Source: Planctomycetota bacterium
Lineage (GTDB): Bacteria; Planctomycetota; Phycisphaerae; WQYP01
NCBI GenBank assembly: GCA_021798635.1
Contig: JAJZGH010000099.1
Span: 1-16,021 of the forward strand
Direction of reading: 5' to 3'
Length of the DNA: 16,021 bases
This document shows positions 7,848-15,651 of this stretch, piece by piece. The position numbers and the translations under genes are program-made. Below the pieces are notes generated by a model. That model made no database searches. It was not told the origin of the DNA and worked only from the letters and a program-made list of their open reading frames with translations. Position 1 is the first letter of the stretch. Each line of letters opens with the position of its first letter.

Positions 7848-8046
7848 GCGAATTGTCGGTCCCTGCCGCCACGTTGCTTTAGCAAGTCGCCCTACGATCC
7901 TGAGGCCATCCGCGGTAACCCCCAGACGCGATGCGGGAATTTGCCCATCGCCCCAATTACGGAGAGGGATCGCAGCGTTTTGTAAACATGGCTGGACGGA
8001 GGTCAGAGAGTGTCGGGCAAGCTGGGGTGCATGAACCGTTTTCCCA

Positions 8047-9525
8047 TCACAGTTTCTCCGCTAGAATGTGTGGATAATTCTCTGCGGTCTGCACTACAAG
8101 TTCACCGAACATGGCGTTGGCCCATGCAAACCAAGGGCGTGTAAAGCGCGTGGGGTCGTTCTTGTGGAAGGACTCGTGAACGAAGCCGGTCCCGGCGCTG
8201 CCGAGTTTTAGCGAGCGAAGGGACCATGCGACCTCGCGCGCGTCGGTTGCGGTCAAGCCATACATGATCAAGCTCAGCGGCCAAACATTGTCGCCGGATA
8301 CATGAACGCTACCAATACTTTCAAATTTTCCTTTGACAAAATACGGATTTTCGGCGCTCCATATTATTTTCCTTGTCGCCTGGTAGGTGGGATCGTTTCG
8401 ATCGCAGGCTCCAAGATAAGGCAGCGACAGTATTCCGGGCCAAGCCGCATCGTCCATAAAAACAGCGTTGCCGAATCCGTCTATCTCGTATGCGAAAATA
8501 TTTTGTCGTCGCGTTCCCAAATCTCTGGCAAGGTTCGTCAGCATTTGCGAAAACTTCAGCGTTGATAGGAATTGCGCGGATTCACCATCCATGGCATGAT
8601 AAACTTCTGATAGCTGCCGTAGGACCGTAGCCGCGAACATGTTATCCGGAATATGCAGTGGGTAGATCACGGCGTCATCCGAAGCCCGAAACATGGTGTA
8701 GATCAGCCCGACCGGGCGAGCCGGAAATCCGTAACCGCTGCGGGGCAACGTGTCCGTGGCACGAGTTGTGAACATTTGAAAATGGTACGGTCCCGGACCA
8801 TCGAGCCGCTGCTGTTCCTTGAAGATGGATACGATTTTTTCCATTGCTTTTCGCCACCGAGCGTCAAACGCACTGACATCGCCGGTAACTTTCCAATATT
8901 CGTAAGACATCTTGATTAAGGCGCATGGGGTATCCAGTTCCCATTTGTGCTCCCATACACCTGGGACCATGTGCGTACGGTCATGCGCGAACGGTGTTGG
9001 TTGCTGCGCATTCCTACAGTAGGCGTTGGCGTAGGGCGAAAGCAGCAGGCAATCGACCATGCGGTTTATTACTCCATGGATCATCAGCCGGAGGTGCGGA
9101 TCGTGAGGCACCAGCGCCAGATAGGGCAGCATCTGAAACATGGTGTCGCGAGGCCACATCGCCGGGATATCCCCAGTAAGGACAAAGGTGTCGGGCCTCC
9201 CGTTCGTGATCTGGAATTCCACAGTTGTATCTAATGGATTCGGGTAGCAATTTTCGAACATCCAGGCGAGTTCCGGATCCGCAATTTTTGCCTTTATGTC
9301 TCGCAGCCGCTTTTCTACCGCCTCGGAGACGAACCGCCGTTCCGTAACTGGCGGTCTGCGCGAAGCGCGTGATGCCGTTGGCCTCGCTATTTCACGGATG
9401 TAGTCCGTGGCATTAAATCGTCTTGGCTGCCTCGGCGGCATGGCGTTAGCTGTCCCCCCCGATGGCGGGACTCGCATAGTGATGGCAGCCATTGCGGTTG
9501 AAACAAGGAAATCTCGTCGTTCCAT
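8047..9525 (-). CDS. GH125 exo-alpha-1,6-mannosidase, Tat-like signal
   Basis: This 492-residue protein belongs to glycoside hydrolase family 125 (former DUF1237), metal-independent inverting exo-alpha-mannosidases acting on alpha-1,6-linked mannose. Characteristic blocks are TGDIPAMWPRDTMFQMLPY (117-135), WELDTPCALIKMSYEYWK (195-212), YPLHIPDNMFA (288-298) and GTGFVHESFHKNDPTRF (445-461). By comparison with characterised members, Asp198 is the likely acid and Glu451 the likely base. The N-terminus MERRDFLVSTAMAAITM has a twin-arginine and short hydrophobic stretch resembling a Tat signal without the full consensus, so export is likely but not certain. The start has AAAGGA about 8 bases upstream. 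It follows the GH38 gene by 93 bases on the same strand. The two enzymes would trim alpha-mannan or high-mannose N-glycans together. Confidence 0.94.
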   Translation of the reverse strand: MERRDFLVSTAMAAITMRVPPSGGTANAMPPRQPRRFNATDYIREIARPTASRASRRPPVTERRFVSEAVEKRLRDIKAKIADPELAWMFENCYPNPLDTTVEFQITNGRPDTFVLTGDIPAMWPRDTMFQMLPYLALVPHDPHLRLMIHGVINRMVDCLLLSPYANAYCRNAQQPTPFAHDRTHMVPGVWEHKWELDTPCALIKMSYEYWKVTGDVSAFDARWRKAMEKIVSIFKEQQRLDGPGPYHFQMFTTRATDTLPRSGYGFPARPVGLIYTMFRASDDAVIYPLHIPDNMFAATVLRQLSEVYHAMDGESAQFLSTLKFSQMLTNLARDLGTRRQNIFAYEIDGFGNAVFMDDAAWPGILSLPYLGACDRNDPTYQATRKIIWSAENPYFVKGKFESIGSVHVSGDNVWPLSLIMYGLTATDAREVAWSLRSLKLGSAGTGFVHESFHKNDPTRFTRPWFAWANAMFGELVVQTAENYPHILAEKL

Positions 9526-9610
9526 CTGAAAGGTCCTTTAGAAAAAATGTCTGTTATTGTTATTAATGTTTTATTCTTATGGGGATACCCGCCGCCATAG
9601 TTCGTTCGCT

Positions 9611-9628
9611 GCCACCCACTAGGGTGGC
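9611..9628 (-). other. Hairpin across the GH38 stop codon
   Basis: gccaccc (9611-9617) and gggtggc (9622-9628) form a perfect 7-bp stem with a 4-base loop. The TAG stop of the GH38 gene (9621-9619) lies in the loop. No T-run follows on the minus strand, so it is not a standard intrinsic terminator. In the GH38-GH125 transcript it could stabilise the upstream mRNA or affect termination or coupling. Confidence 0.4.
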
Positions 9629-12600
9629 TTCACGACCAGCGTGGCGAGATCCATGGGCGCTATTGAGTAGCCCGCTGGCATTACAGTCAGCTTACGCCCG
9701 AACAACGACGATAAAAAGACGTTTCGCAGCGGCTTCTCGTTCCAAGCCAGCTTCGGACATACCGGCGCGTGCCCGACGTTGAACAGCCGTAGTAGCCACC
9801 CATTATCCATGCCTAGGGGGTGGCATCCGGCAACAATGAGGTCAGCGCTTTCGACGTGGAGCGGAAAATTAGGCAACCTAGTTTTGCGGAACGGCACCGC
9901 AATGAGGGGCTGAGCCACGCCCCTGCTGAAACGCTCCGCTGCGAGGCGGCTGAACTTACCATGGCGTTCGAAGTCGTAACTCAGTGAAACGCGACCCCGT
10001 TGCCACGCTTTGTAGTTGGTGTGCCAGTAGTTATTCATAATGAATGACAACGCCGTGCTGCTAATCACGGGCCGTGGGAGCCAGCGACTGCCGTCCGTCG
10101 CAATTTTCCCCAGTTCCACCTCTGGCGCGTCTGGTGTGCACCAAGTGACGCCAAAAGTTGGATTGGAAAAATCCACAAACTGCGACACCGCGTAGTAGTT
10201 GTAGTTCGAAATGGGGAGGGACTCTGTTTTTGGATCGAATACAGCCCACGGGGTACCGATGCGTACCACCGGTTGGGGGACCGCAAACGGAAAGGCCAAA
10301 TAAACCCCCTCGCTCTCGGGCCACACCTTCCTTTTTTCCAGGACGTCGGTGACGTGAACCCTTTTCATCGCGCGGTAAAGGCTTACAACACGGGTAAAAG
10401 CTCGGCAGCCGGGAGCGCCTCCGGAAATTCGCACCTCCGCAACCACTGGCCCCTTGTCGATGACAGTAATTTCCGGGTTTTCAGTCGCGTAGCTCGGCAA
10501 TCGACCTTGGGGCCCAAGCACGTAAAGGTAATCGTTCAGCCCTCTGTTATCCGGCTGGCCTTCCTTCACCAAGTTGCCGATTGCGCCCTTAACATGCCAA
10601 GCGGTGATGGTGCCCATCCGGCGATCAACTACAAGGGACTCCAATCCATTCCATATTGCATCGCCACCGGCTCCAACCGCGAGGTGGCCGCTCGTATGGG
10701 GCGATCCGGATAATACCCTGTAAATCCGAACGCCCATGGGTGGAACGTCGCGAGCCAAGAACGCCAAGGACCCATTGGCCAGCAGCTGCGAACACACAAG
10801 CCTTCCGCTGGGGCTTTTCACGCGGTAACGGCCGCGTACCAAATTCTTTTTCAGTGTGACAACTCCACTGCGTTCCCAAGAGCAGGTGTTGATCACAGCA
10901 AAGCGGCGGGTGCGGTGGTTGGCGCGTACTACGGATAAAGCGCCTTTCCTGAGCGTTCTAGCAATCGATCTCACTCGGTACGCGTAGCCGCGTTTGGTTT
11001 TCCACTGGGACATCACGAACTTACTACTAGGGCGAGCGAAGGAGTCCCAAGCACCCCATGTGTGTTCGTCGTACAAGACCGCATTCTGCCATGCTAGTTG
11101 GAACTTTGAGCGAGGGTAATGGGCAGGCTGAAGGATGTCCCAAAGGATCTGATCTTGTGTGAGTAGCTGCCGCGCACGGCGATCTACGGAAGTAACACGG
11201 GCATCCGAGGCGGCACCATCACTCCAGTACCCATTGTAATTGTCGCAATACGTGGGGATTGTATTCCCATACCTCCGCGCGAGCTTGGCGAAAACCTGAT
11301 CAACGGTCCCAATCTTAAACCGCGGCCACGCGTAACGCCTGTTCCATTTCGCAATGCGCTTCGGCAGCAGTGCGTCGGGCGGGGCGTTGTCACCGAGGGC
11401 ATCCAGTAAATAGCAGAAATCATACGGGTATTTCGGATTTCGCCCCTCAAAGGTTCGTATAAATACTCGTATAGCGGACCTGCTGGTAATTGGCGTCTGG
11501 TAACCCCATACGCTCTGCCAAACCAAAATCTTCTGTTTCCCGGACGGAGACCCCCAATAAAATGCTTTGCCGTCCCAGTTTCGGGCAGATCCGAGCCACC
11601 CTCCCGTAAGGGGAGATGCATAATTGGGCCCCCATGCGAAATATTTGATTCCCGCATCGGCAAGGACCGTAACGTAGCCCCAAGTTGCTCCGGGCACATC
11701 GCACTGCACGGCCGCGTCTACTGGGAGCCCGTACCTACGGCGCAGTGCATCAGCGTACTGCACCATCGCGAGGAGCTCGTTGCCGCTGCAGAGGCCACTC
11801 AATTCGTTATCATAGGTCGCGCCCAAGCAAATTTGCCCGCGTAAAACCGCATCGCGGAACCTCTTGATTTCATGGACGCTAGCCCTTGCAAGGTAATGTT
11901 GAACCGCGATCAGGCTTTCAACGTTCCACTTGTAGCGTAGGCCAACGGGCAGGCCTCGTGTATTTTTAATAAGTTTTAATGCCTTGTTGATATAAGCCGC
12001 GTGTAGACGCAAGGCGGTTGCCGGGAGGTAGCCATAGCCGATGTCCATGTGAGAATGGGGCAGGGCGAAAATAGTCAAATGCGGCACGACCGAGCACTGG
12101 GCGGAAATGTGGCCCGCTTGCCGCCCAGACACCATGAGAGATATATTCGTCAGGTGGGGCTCTCTCGCAGGGCCGCACGCCAAGGAGCAAATATTCACTC
12201 CAGAAGAAATTTCAAGGCTGTGGCCTACGCCACTTACTTTGACGATTGCTCGTGACGGTGGGCCATCGTTGTATACCACAAGGTGGAGTTTCTGCGTAAC
12301 CCGCCCGCTCAAGCTACGATTGAGTACATGCTGATTCCACGTTGCTCCAAGCAGGCGAGTTGAGGCTGATGTAATCCGAAGGGCGGGATTCGCATATAGT
12401 GCTATCCGGTGGTAAAGTGCCCAACTGCCCGATATCGAGGAAATATCAATTAAATTAGCCCGCCGATGTAGCCACCGGGCTGGGAACGCAATATCCCAGT
12501 GGATCGGATCGTCAAGGCCTGCCCCCCCATTAATGGATTGGGCGTTTTCCCCACCCGGAAGTTGCTTCGTAAATCGGTGCCCGTTGATCGTTGTGCGGAC

Positions 12601-13002
12601 AAGAGTTGGCAACTCCCCCTGCGTTCCGGCGAAGCTGATTCGCAACAAACACTTAGTAGATTGGGGTACTAAAAGGCGGCACCCAAAAATAATTCGATCA
12701 TGGTGCGTGCGTGATCCCGCCCAAGCGTCGTCTGGTCCAGGCAGAACATAGTTCCAATCCCGTCTAGCCGTCGATCTTCCGACGATAAAGACAGAGTCGC
12801 GTGCATACCGATGCCAGCCATTGGGAGCGAGCGCCAGTCCGTGATCACCCGCCTCGGCCTCGCCAATGGTCCAAAGAGATCCTGCAGCCGCCACTTTTAG
12901 CCCCGGTGGCGCGGCATTGGCCAAGGAGTAGCCGCTCGCCAGCACACCCATTGCCAACAAAGCCCGTGTGGTGTTCCATAGGCTAAAACTTCTGCCGGCC
13001 AT
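9619..13002 (-). CDS. Secreted GH38 alpha-mannosidase with N-terminal beta-domain
   Basis: This 1127-residue, zinc-dependent retaining alpha-mannosidase removes alpha-mannosyl residues from mannans or N-glycans. A Sec signal peptide (about 1-30, ending SLANA) indicates export. Residues about 40-205 form a separate beta-rich domain with LWTIGEAEAGD and DWNYVLPG, resembling the carbohydrate-binding-like domain III of rhamnogalacturonan lyases (PL4). The GH38 catalytic part begins near 310 with PHSHMDIGYG (zinc ligands His318 and Asp320). It continues with TYDNELSGLCSGNE (396-409), CDVPGATWGY (Asp435 the likely nucleophile) and DEHTWGAWDS (His647 a likely zinc ligand), then a long beta-sandwich C-terminus. 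GAGGT lies about 6 bases before the ATG. The gene starts 43 bases after the pseudopilin stop and probably shares its transcript. Confidence 0.93.
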   Translation of the reverse strand: MAGRSFSLWNTTRALLAMGVLASGYSLANAAPPGLKVAAAGSLWTIGEAEAGDHGLALAPNGWHRYARDSVFIVGRSTARRDWNYVLPGPDDAWAGSRTHHDRIIFGCRLLVPQSTKCLLRISFAGTQGELPTLVRTTINGHRFTKQLPGGENAQSINGGAGLDDPIHWDIAFPARWLHRRANLIDISSISGSWALYHRIALYANPALRITSASTRLLGATWNQHVLNRSLSGRVTQKLHLVVYNDGPPSRAIVKVSGVGHSLEISSGVNICSLACGPAREPHLTNISLMVSGRQAGHISAQCSVVPHLTIFALPHSHMDIGYGYLPATALRLHAAYINKALKLIKNTRGLPVGLRYKWNVESLIAVQHYLARASVHEIKRFRDAVLRGQICLGATYDNELSGLCSGNELLAMVQYADALRRRYGLPVDAAVQCDVPGATWGYVTVLADAGIKYFAWGPNYASPLTGGWLGSARNWDGKAFYWGSPSGKQKILVWQSVWGYQTPITSRSAIRVFIRTFEGRNPKYPYDFCYLLDALGDNAPPDALLPKRIAKWNRRYAWPRFKIGTVDQVFAKLARRYGNTIPTYCDNYNGYWSDGAASDARVTSVDRRARQLLTQDQILWDILQPAHYPRSKFQLAWQNAVLYDEHTWGAWDSFARPSSKFVMSQWKTKRGYAYRVRSIARTLRKGALSVVRANHRTRRFAVINTCSWERSGVVTLKKNLVRGRYRVKSPSGRLVCSQLLANGSLAFLARDVPPMGVRIYRVLSGSPHTSGHLAVGAGGDAIWNGLESLVVDRRMGTITAWHVKGAIGNLVKEGQPDNRGLNDYLYVLGPQGRLPSYATENPEITVIDKGPVVAEVRISGGAPGCRAFTRVVSLYRAMKRVHVTDVLEKRKVWPESEGVYLAFPFAVPQPVVRIGTPWAVFDPKTESLPISNYNYYAVSQFVDFSNPTFGVTWCTPDAPEVELGKIATDGSRWLPRPVISSTALSFIMNNYWHTNYKAWQRGRVSLSYDFERHGKFSRLAAERFSRGVAQPLIAVPFRKTRLPNFPLHVESADLIVAGCHPLGMDNGWLLRLFNVGHAPVCPKLAWNEKPLRNVFLSSLFGRKLTVMPAGYSIAPMDLATLVVKPP

Positions 13003-13045
13003 GGTTACCTCTTTCGTTTAGTGAAATTACCGAGGGTGACGCTCA

Positions 13046-13909
13046 CTAGTTTGCCGTTTCAACGTTGAGTTCCTGGAGTTCTCCGTCTTTGACCTCCTCA
13101 GCGTGCCCGTCACAGAAGACGGCCTCCGCCACGCCCATGTTGCCGCTGGAGACCATGTGCCGATATCGCATACCACATCCACTTCCATAGGGTACCGCAG
13201 GGTAGTCGCTGTTCCCGTAGATAGTATATGCAGCACCAAACGGATTTAGGCCACCAATGAATGTTCCTGGAATAGGTGCCGTCATGTTGTTGGTGAACGG
13301 CGCAAAATCCAAGCGCTCCCAGTCGAAGGCGTACCACGATCCGTAGTTGCCGTACGACTGGTTGGCATCGCCAAATAAAACGACCTGGCTTGGCCGCTGA
13401 ATACTCGTTACTCGCCTCCCCTCATAATAGGAGCTGTTTTGGGTAGGCTCATCCCAAGCAATAACGTTCGGATTTGGCGCGTAGTCGGTGCAGAACGGCT
13501 CTGGTGGAACATCAACAGCGGACGGACATTGGAATATGCCGCGCACTTGGTTCCACACGGTCTCTTCTTGCGGGGCCCAATCGCCTATCCAACTGGTATT
13601 CTCGGTTGACCCGTACGCGGGGGCAACGGCGCGTCCGATCATGAACCCGATAATGGGAGACTGCCAAGGGACGAGGTAATTCCCGTTGAAGACGCTCGTC
13701 GGCCAATAGTTAGTTGGGTAGAACCCCCGGTAGGTGACGGCATATTCACTTGTCAACTGCCCCAGGGACCGAAGGTTTGCCGCGCAAGCGATGCTGTTTG
13801 CGGCTTGTTTCGCCATGGCAAGCGCCGGCAAAAGAAGGGATATTAGAAGAGCGATGATGGAAATTACCACCAAGAGTTCTACGAGCGTAAAACCATTTTG
13901 GCGTTTCAT
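13046..13909 (-). CDS. Type II secretion-type pseudopilin (prepilin N-terminal methylation protein)
   Basis: This 287-residue protein has a class III prepilin signal: MKRQNG, predicted cleavage after Gly6, then FTLVELLVVISIIALLISLL with Glu at mature position 5. The hydrophobic helix would anchor it in the inner membrane or in a pseudopilus. The rest is a secreted-type beta-rich domain rich in Tyr, Asn, Gly and Pro, ending with an AVFCDGHAEEV block. That block matches the family of planctomycete prepilin-like proteins with an H-x-DG-type C-terminus. I chose the ATG at 13909 because AAGGAG lies 7 bases upstream and the signal starts there; an open frame upstream to 14002 is unlikely to be translated. 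Such genes often sit beside sugar-degrading enzymes in planctomycetes. The exact role is unknown. Confidence 0.9.
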   Translation of the reverse strand: MKRQNGFTLVELLVVISIIALLISLLLPALAMAKQAANSIACAANLRSLGQLTSEYAVTYRGFYPTNYWPTSVFNGNYLVPWQSPIIGFMIGRAVAPAYGSTENTSWIGDWAPQEETVWNQVRGIFQCPSAVDVPPEPFCTDYAPNPNVIAWDEPTQNSSYYEGRRVTSIQRPSQVVLFGDANQSYGNYGSWYAFDWERLDFAPFTNNMTAPIPGTFIGGLNPFGAAYTIYGNSDYPAVPYGSGCGMRYRHMVSSGNMGVAEAVFCDGHAEEVKDGELQELNVETAN

Positions 13910-14231
13910 AAAAAACTCCTTGTTAAAATGTTCGGTGTAAAGTTTTCGGCCCTCGGCGGGGGGAAGGAGGCCGGGAGATTCCACATCCCCGCCCCCCGTC
14001 ATCCTCCATTACCTAGCGGCGGCGGTTTCTAATTGAAAGAAAATGCGCCTGCGGGGAAAGCCCCCGCCAGCCCGGCACTTGCCAGCGGGCAACGGCCCGC
14101 TCAGAACGACCAATGCCCCATTCGCAGATGGCCGCCACGATAACCCACACATATACCACCACCGGGCTGCACAGCGAGGGTGCCGCAGACGGAGAACCAA
14201 GGCGTTACCAATCCGCTGCGCTTCCCCCGTG
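13910..14231 (-). other. Intergenic leader of the pseudopilin gene
   Basis: These 322 bases lie between the PEP-CTERM stop and the pseudopilin start. The half near the PEP-CTERM gene holds two GC-rich hairpins described separately. The half near the pseudopilin is G/C-rich and contains CTCCTT on the minus strand (13965-13970), a perfect complement of the pseudopilin AAGGAG. It also contains cggcc (13947-13951) pairing with ggccg (13969-13973). No convincing gene lies here. Confidence 0.45.
14051..14101 (-). terminator. Tandem GC-rich hairpins, possible terminator after the PEP-CTERM gene
   Basis: agcgggc (14084-14090) pairs perfectly with gcccgct (14095-14101) around a 4-base loop. gcgggg (14051-14056) pairs with ccccgc (14062-14067) around a 5-base loop. 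Read on the minus strand, the second stem is followed after a few bases by ATTTTCTTTC, a weak T-rich tract. This could terminate the PEP-CTERM transcript or set differential expression relative to the pseudopilin and mannosidase genes. Confidence 0.4.
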
Positions 14232-14966
14232 TTAACCCGCCTTCCGACGTTCCAACAACAACAGCCCCAACGCCCCCGCGACCATCAAACCAAGCGTGGC
14301 CGGTTCGGGTACCGCCCGAACTTGGAACGCGTTGAGCTGTGAATCCGAGGTACCCGTGATCACGACGGATTGGCTACCGGTGGTACTGGCGGTGAACGCG
14401 CCAACGGCAAATTGACCAAGGTCAGAGGGAGTTTGGAATTGCAGCGACACACTGTTACCCAGACTATCCGCGAATGTCTCTGACCAGGATACCGTCGGGC
14501 GGCTGTCGTTGACCCAACCCTCGAACAGGTAGGACTGACCGGGCGTCAGCCCTGCGATCTGCAGTGTGAGCGGCGTCTGGTTACCGTTGGCCTCGAATGC
14601 AGCTGATCCAATGAGTGTCTGGTAGCTAGAAGAAAGACTGCTCGATGCGGGTCCAAATCCATTGTAGTTACCGATCATGTCGGCGGTGACTGTATCCACA
14701 CCGACGGCCATATCCGACGTATCCGCTGAAATATCCACCCCGGTGAATGTGACGCCGTTTACGGTTACGGGTGAGGAATCGCCGAGTGCGTAGGCCTGTA
14801 CCAGCGTCCCGGCTGTGCTGACATCCGATGGGCTGGATATCGAGGTCGCCACACCCCAACTGATTGTCGAAGCCTTCGCGTTTACCGGAAGTGCAGCGAA
14901 CGCCGCCGCGAGTGCCGCAGCCGTCAGAGGCAAACCACGAGAACTTGATAAACGTTTGGTACACAT
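14232..14966 (-). CDS. PEP-CTERM sorting-domain protein
   Basis: This 244-residue exported protein has a Sec signal peptide (MCTKRLSSSRGLPL, then an Ala/Leu-rich core, with cleavage near VNAKA), a Ser/Thr/Gly-rich beta-type body of about 180 residues, and a C-terminal sorting signal. The sorting signal is VPEPATLGL followed by a hydrophobic helix and ERRKAG. The PEP-CTERM signal is recognised and cut by an exosortase/EpsH-type enzyme, delivering the protein to the cell surface or extracellular matrix; no exosortase is in the window. The body is not a family I can name. I chose the ATG at 14966, with AGGG 8 bases upstream, because the signal peptide starts there. An in-frame ATG at 15077 with a perfect AAGGAGG 7 bases upstream would add 37 hydrophilic residues and is a real alternative. 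Confidence 0.85.
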   Translation of the reverse strand: MCTKRLSSSRGLPLTAAALAAAFAALPVNAKASTISWGVATSISSPSDVSTAGTLVQAYALGDSSPVTVNGVTFTGVDISADTSDMAVGVDTVTADMIGNYNGFGPASSSLSSSYQTLIGSAAFEANGNQTPLTLQIAGLTPGQSYLFEGWVNDSRPTVSWSETFADSLGNSVSLQFQTPSDLGQFAVGAFTASTTGSQSVVITGTSDSQLNAFQVRAVPEPATLGLMVAGALGLLLLERRKAG

Positions 14967-15076
14967 GTTGCACCCTCTCTGCTCGCTGTGCGAGCGAATG
15001 GAATTGCCCACTGACCGAATGGGCTGCGGTTTGCCGCAACTGGCGGCGGATGAAACTATACTTCTGTCGCTACTCA

Positions 15077-15178
15077 TTATGTAGCCTCCTTAAGAGGGGA
15101 CTGCTTTGCTCTCCCACTGCCCGCCAACCACACAGTTGGCAAAAATAACAGTTGGAGATATCCCTGAAGAAAACTCAA
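15077..15178 (-). other. Candidate 33-codon leader ORF coupled to the PEP-CTERM frame
   Basis: A TTG start at 15178 has a perfect AAGGAGG (complement of 15185-15191) at a 6-base spacing. The frame encodes 33 residues with a hydrophobic core (YLQLLFLPTVWLAG) and a basic tail. Its TAA stop shares one base with the in-frame upstream ATG (15077) of the PEP-CTERM reading frame (TAATG), the usual geometry of translational coupling. The TTG start and lack of homology information keep confidence low. Confidence 0.25.
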
Positions 15179-15237
15179 GTCGGCCCTCCTTAGGCCAACT
15201 CGCCAATAATATCTTTCCGCCCTATAACCTCCTTTCC

Positions 15238-15303
15238 CTAATCCGCCTTTTGGGCGGATAGAGCAGACATAATTTGAGAGTTGCGCGGAAGTCTGGAATC
15301 CAT
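15238..15303 (-). other. Candidate 21-codon leader ORF
   Basis: An ATG at 15303 is preceded by CGGAGGT at a spacing of about 8 bases. It encodes the 21-residue MDSRLPRNSQIMSALSAQKA plus D, and then stops at TAG (15240-15238). The last six sense codons form a perfect 7-bp hairpin (15241-15259), so a ribosome finishing the peptide would unfold it. An upstream CCTCCG (complement of 15347-15352) could pair with its ribosome binding site (15312-15317). Peptide function is unknown. Confidence 0.25.
15241..15259 (-). other. Perfect 7-bp hairpin in the PEP-CTERM leader
   Basis: atccgcc (15241-15247) and ggcggat (15253-15259) pair perfectly around the loop ttttg. No T-run follows on either strand, so it is not an intrinsic terminator. 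On the minus strand it lies just before a TAG stop and a strong AAAGGAGG sequence. Confidence 0.45.
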
Positions 15304-15651
15304 GATAGATACCTCCGTAAAGCCACAACACAACCTAAACTGATACCGGAGGATTCGACCGGATGGCATGGCAAGGCCTCGACCTTGTCGCCGCGTAATC
15401 CCAAGCCGGTACAACATCGTGTAATGGCATGTTGAATTCATGTCATCACTGATACATATACAGTCTAACTGGAGAGATTGAATTTACTAGGCCTTGTTTG
15501 CAAAAAAAATAGTACATTTTTTATCACGACCTTGCCCAAGTCTTATATTTTGGCACCTTTCCACATCCGGCAAAATCAGCTCAAAAACCGCACAGCAGAC
15601 GCCATCACGTGGAATTGCCGGCGACAATTATGGCATAAATGAGAAGTAGTA

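Noticed and set aside
7848..8046. Terminator expected between the convergent isomerase and GH125 genes.
   Set aside because: No stem followed by a T-run is visible on either strand; only a small repeat-like element is present.
13910..14002. N-terminal extension of the pseudopilin from an upstream start at 14002.
   Set aside because: The prepilin signal must be at the N-terminus, and AAGGAG is correctly spaced before the ATG at 13909.
15123..15140. gccaac/gttggc hairpin near a T-run, considered as terminator for the regulator-side transcript.
   Set aside because: On the minus strand the T-run comes before the stem, and on the plus strand A follows it.
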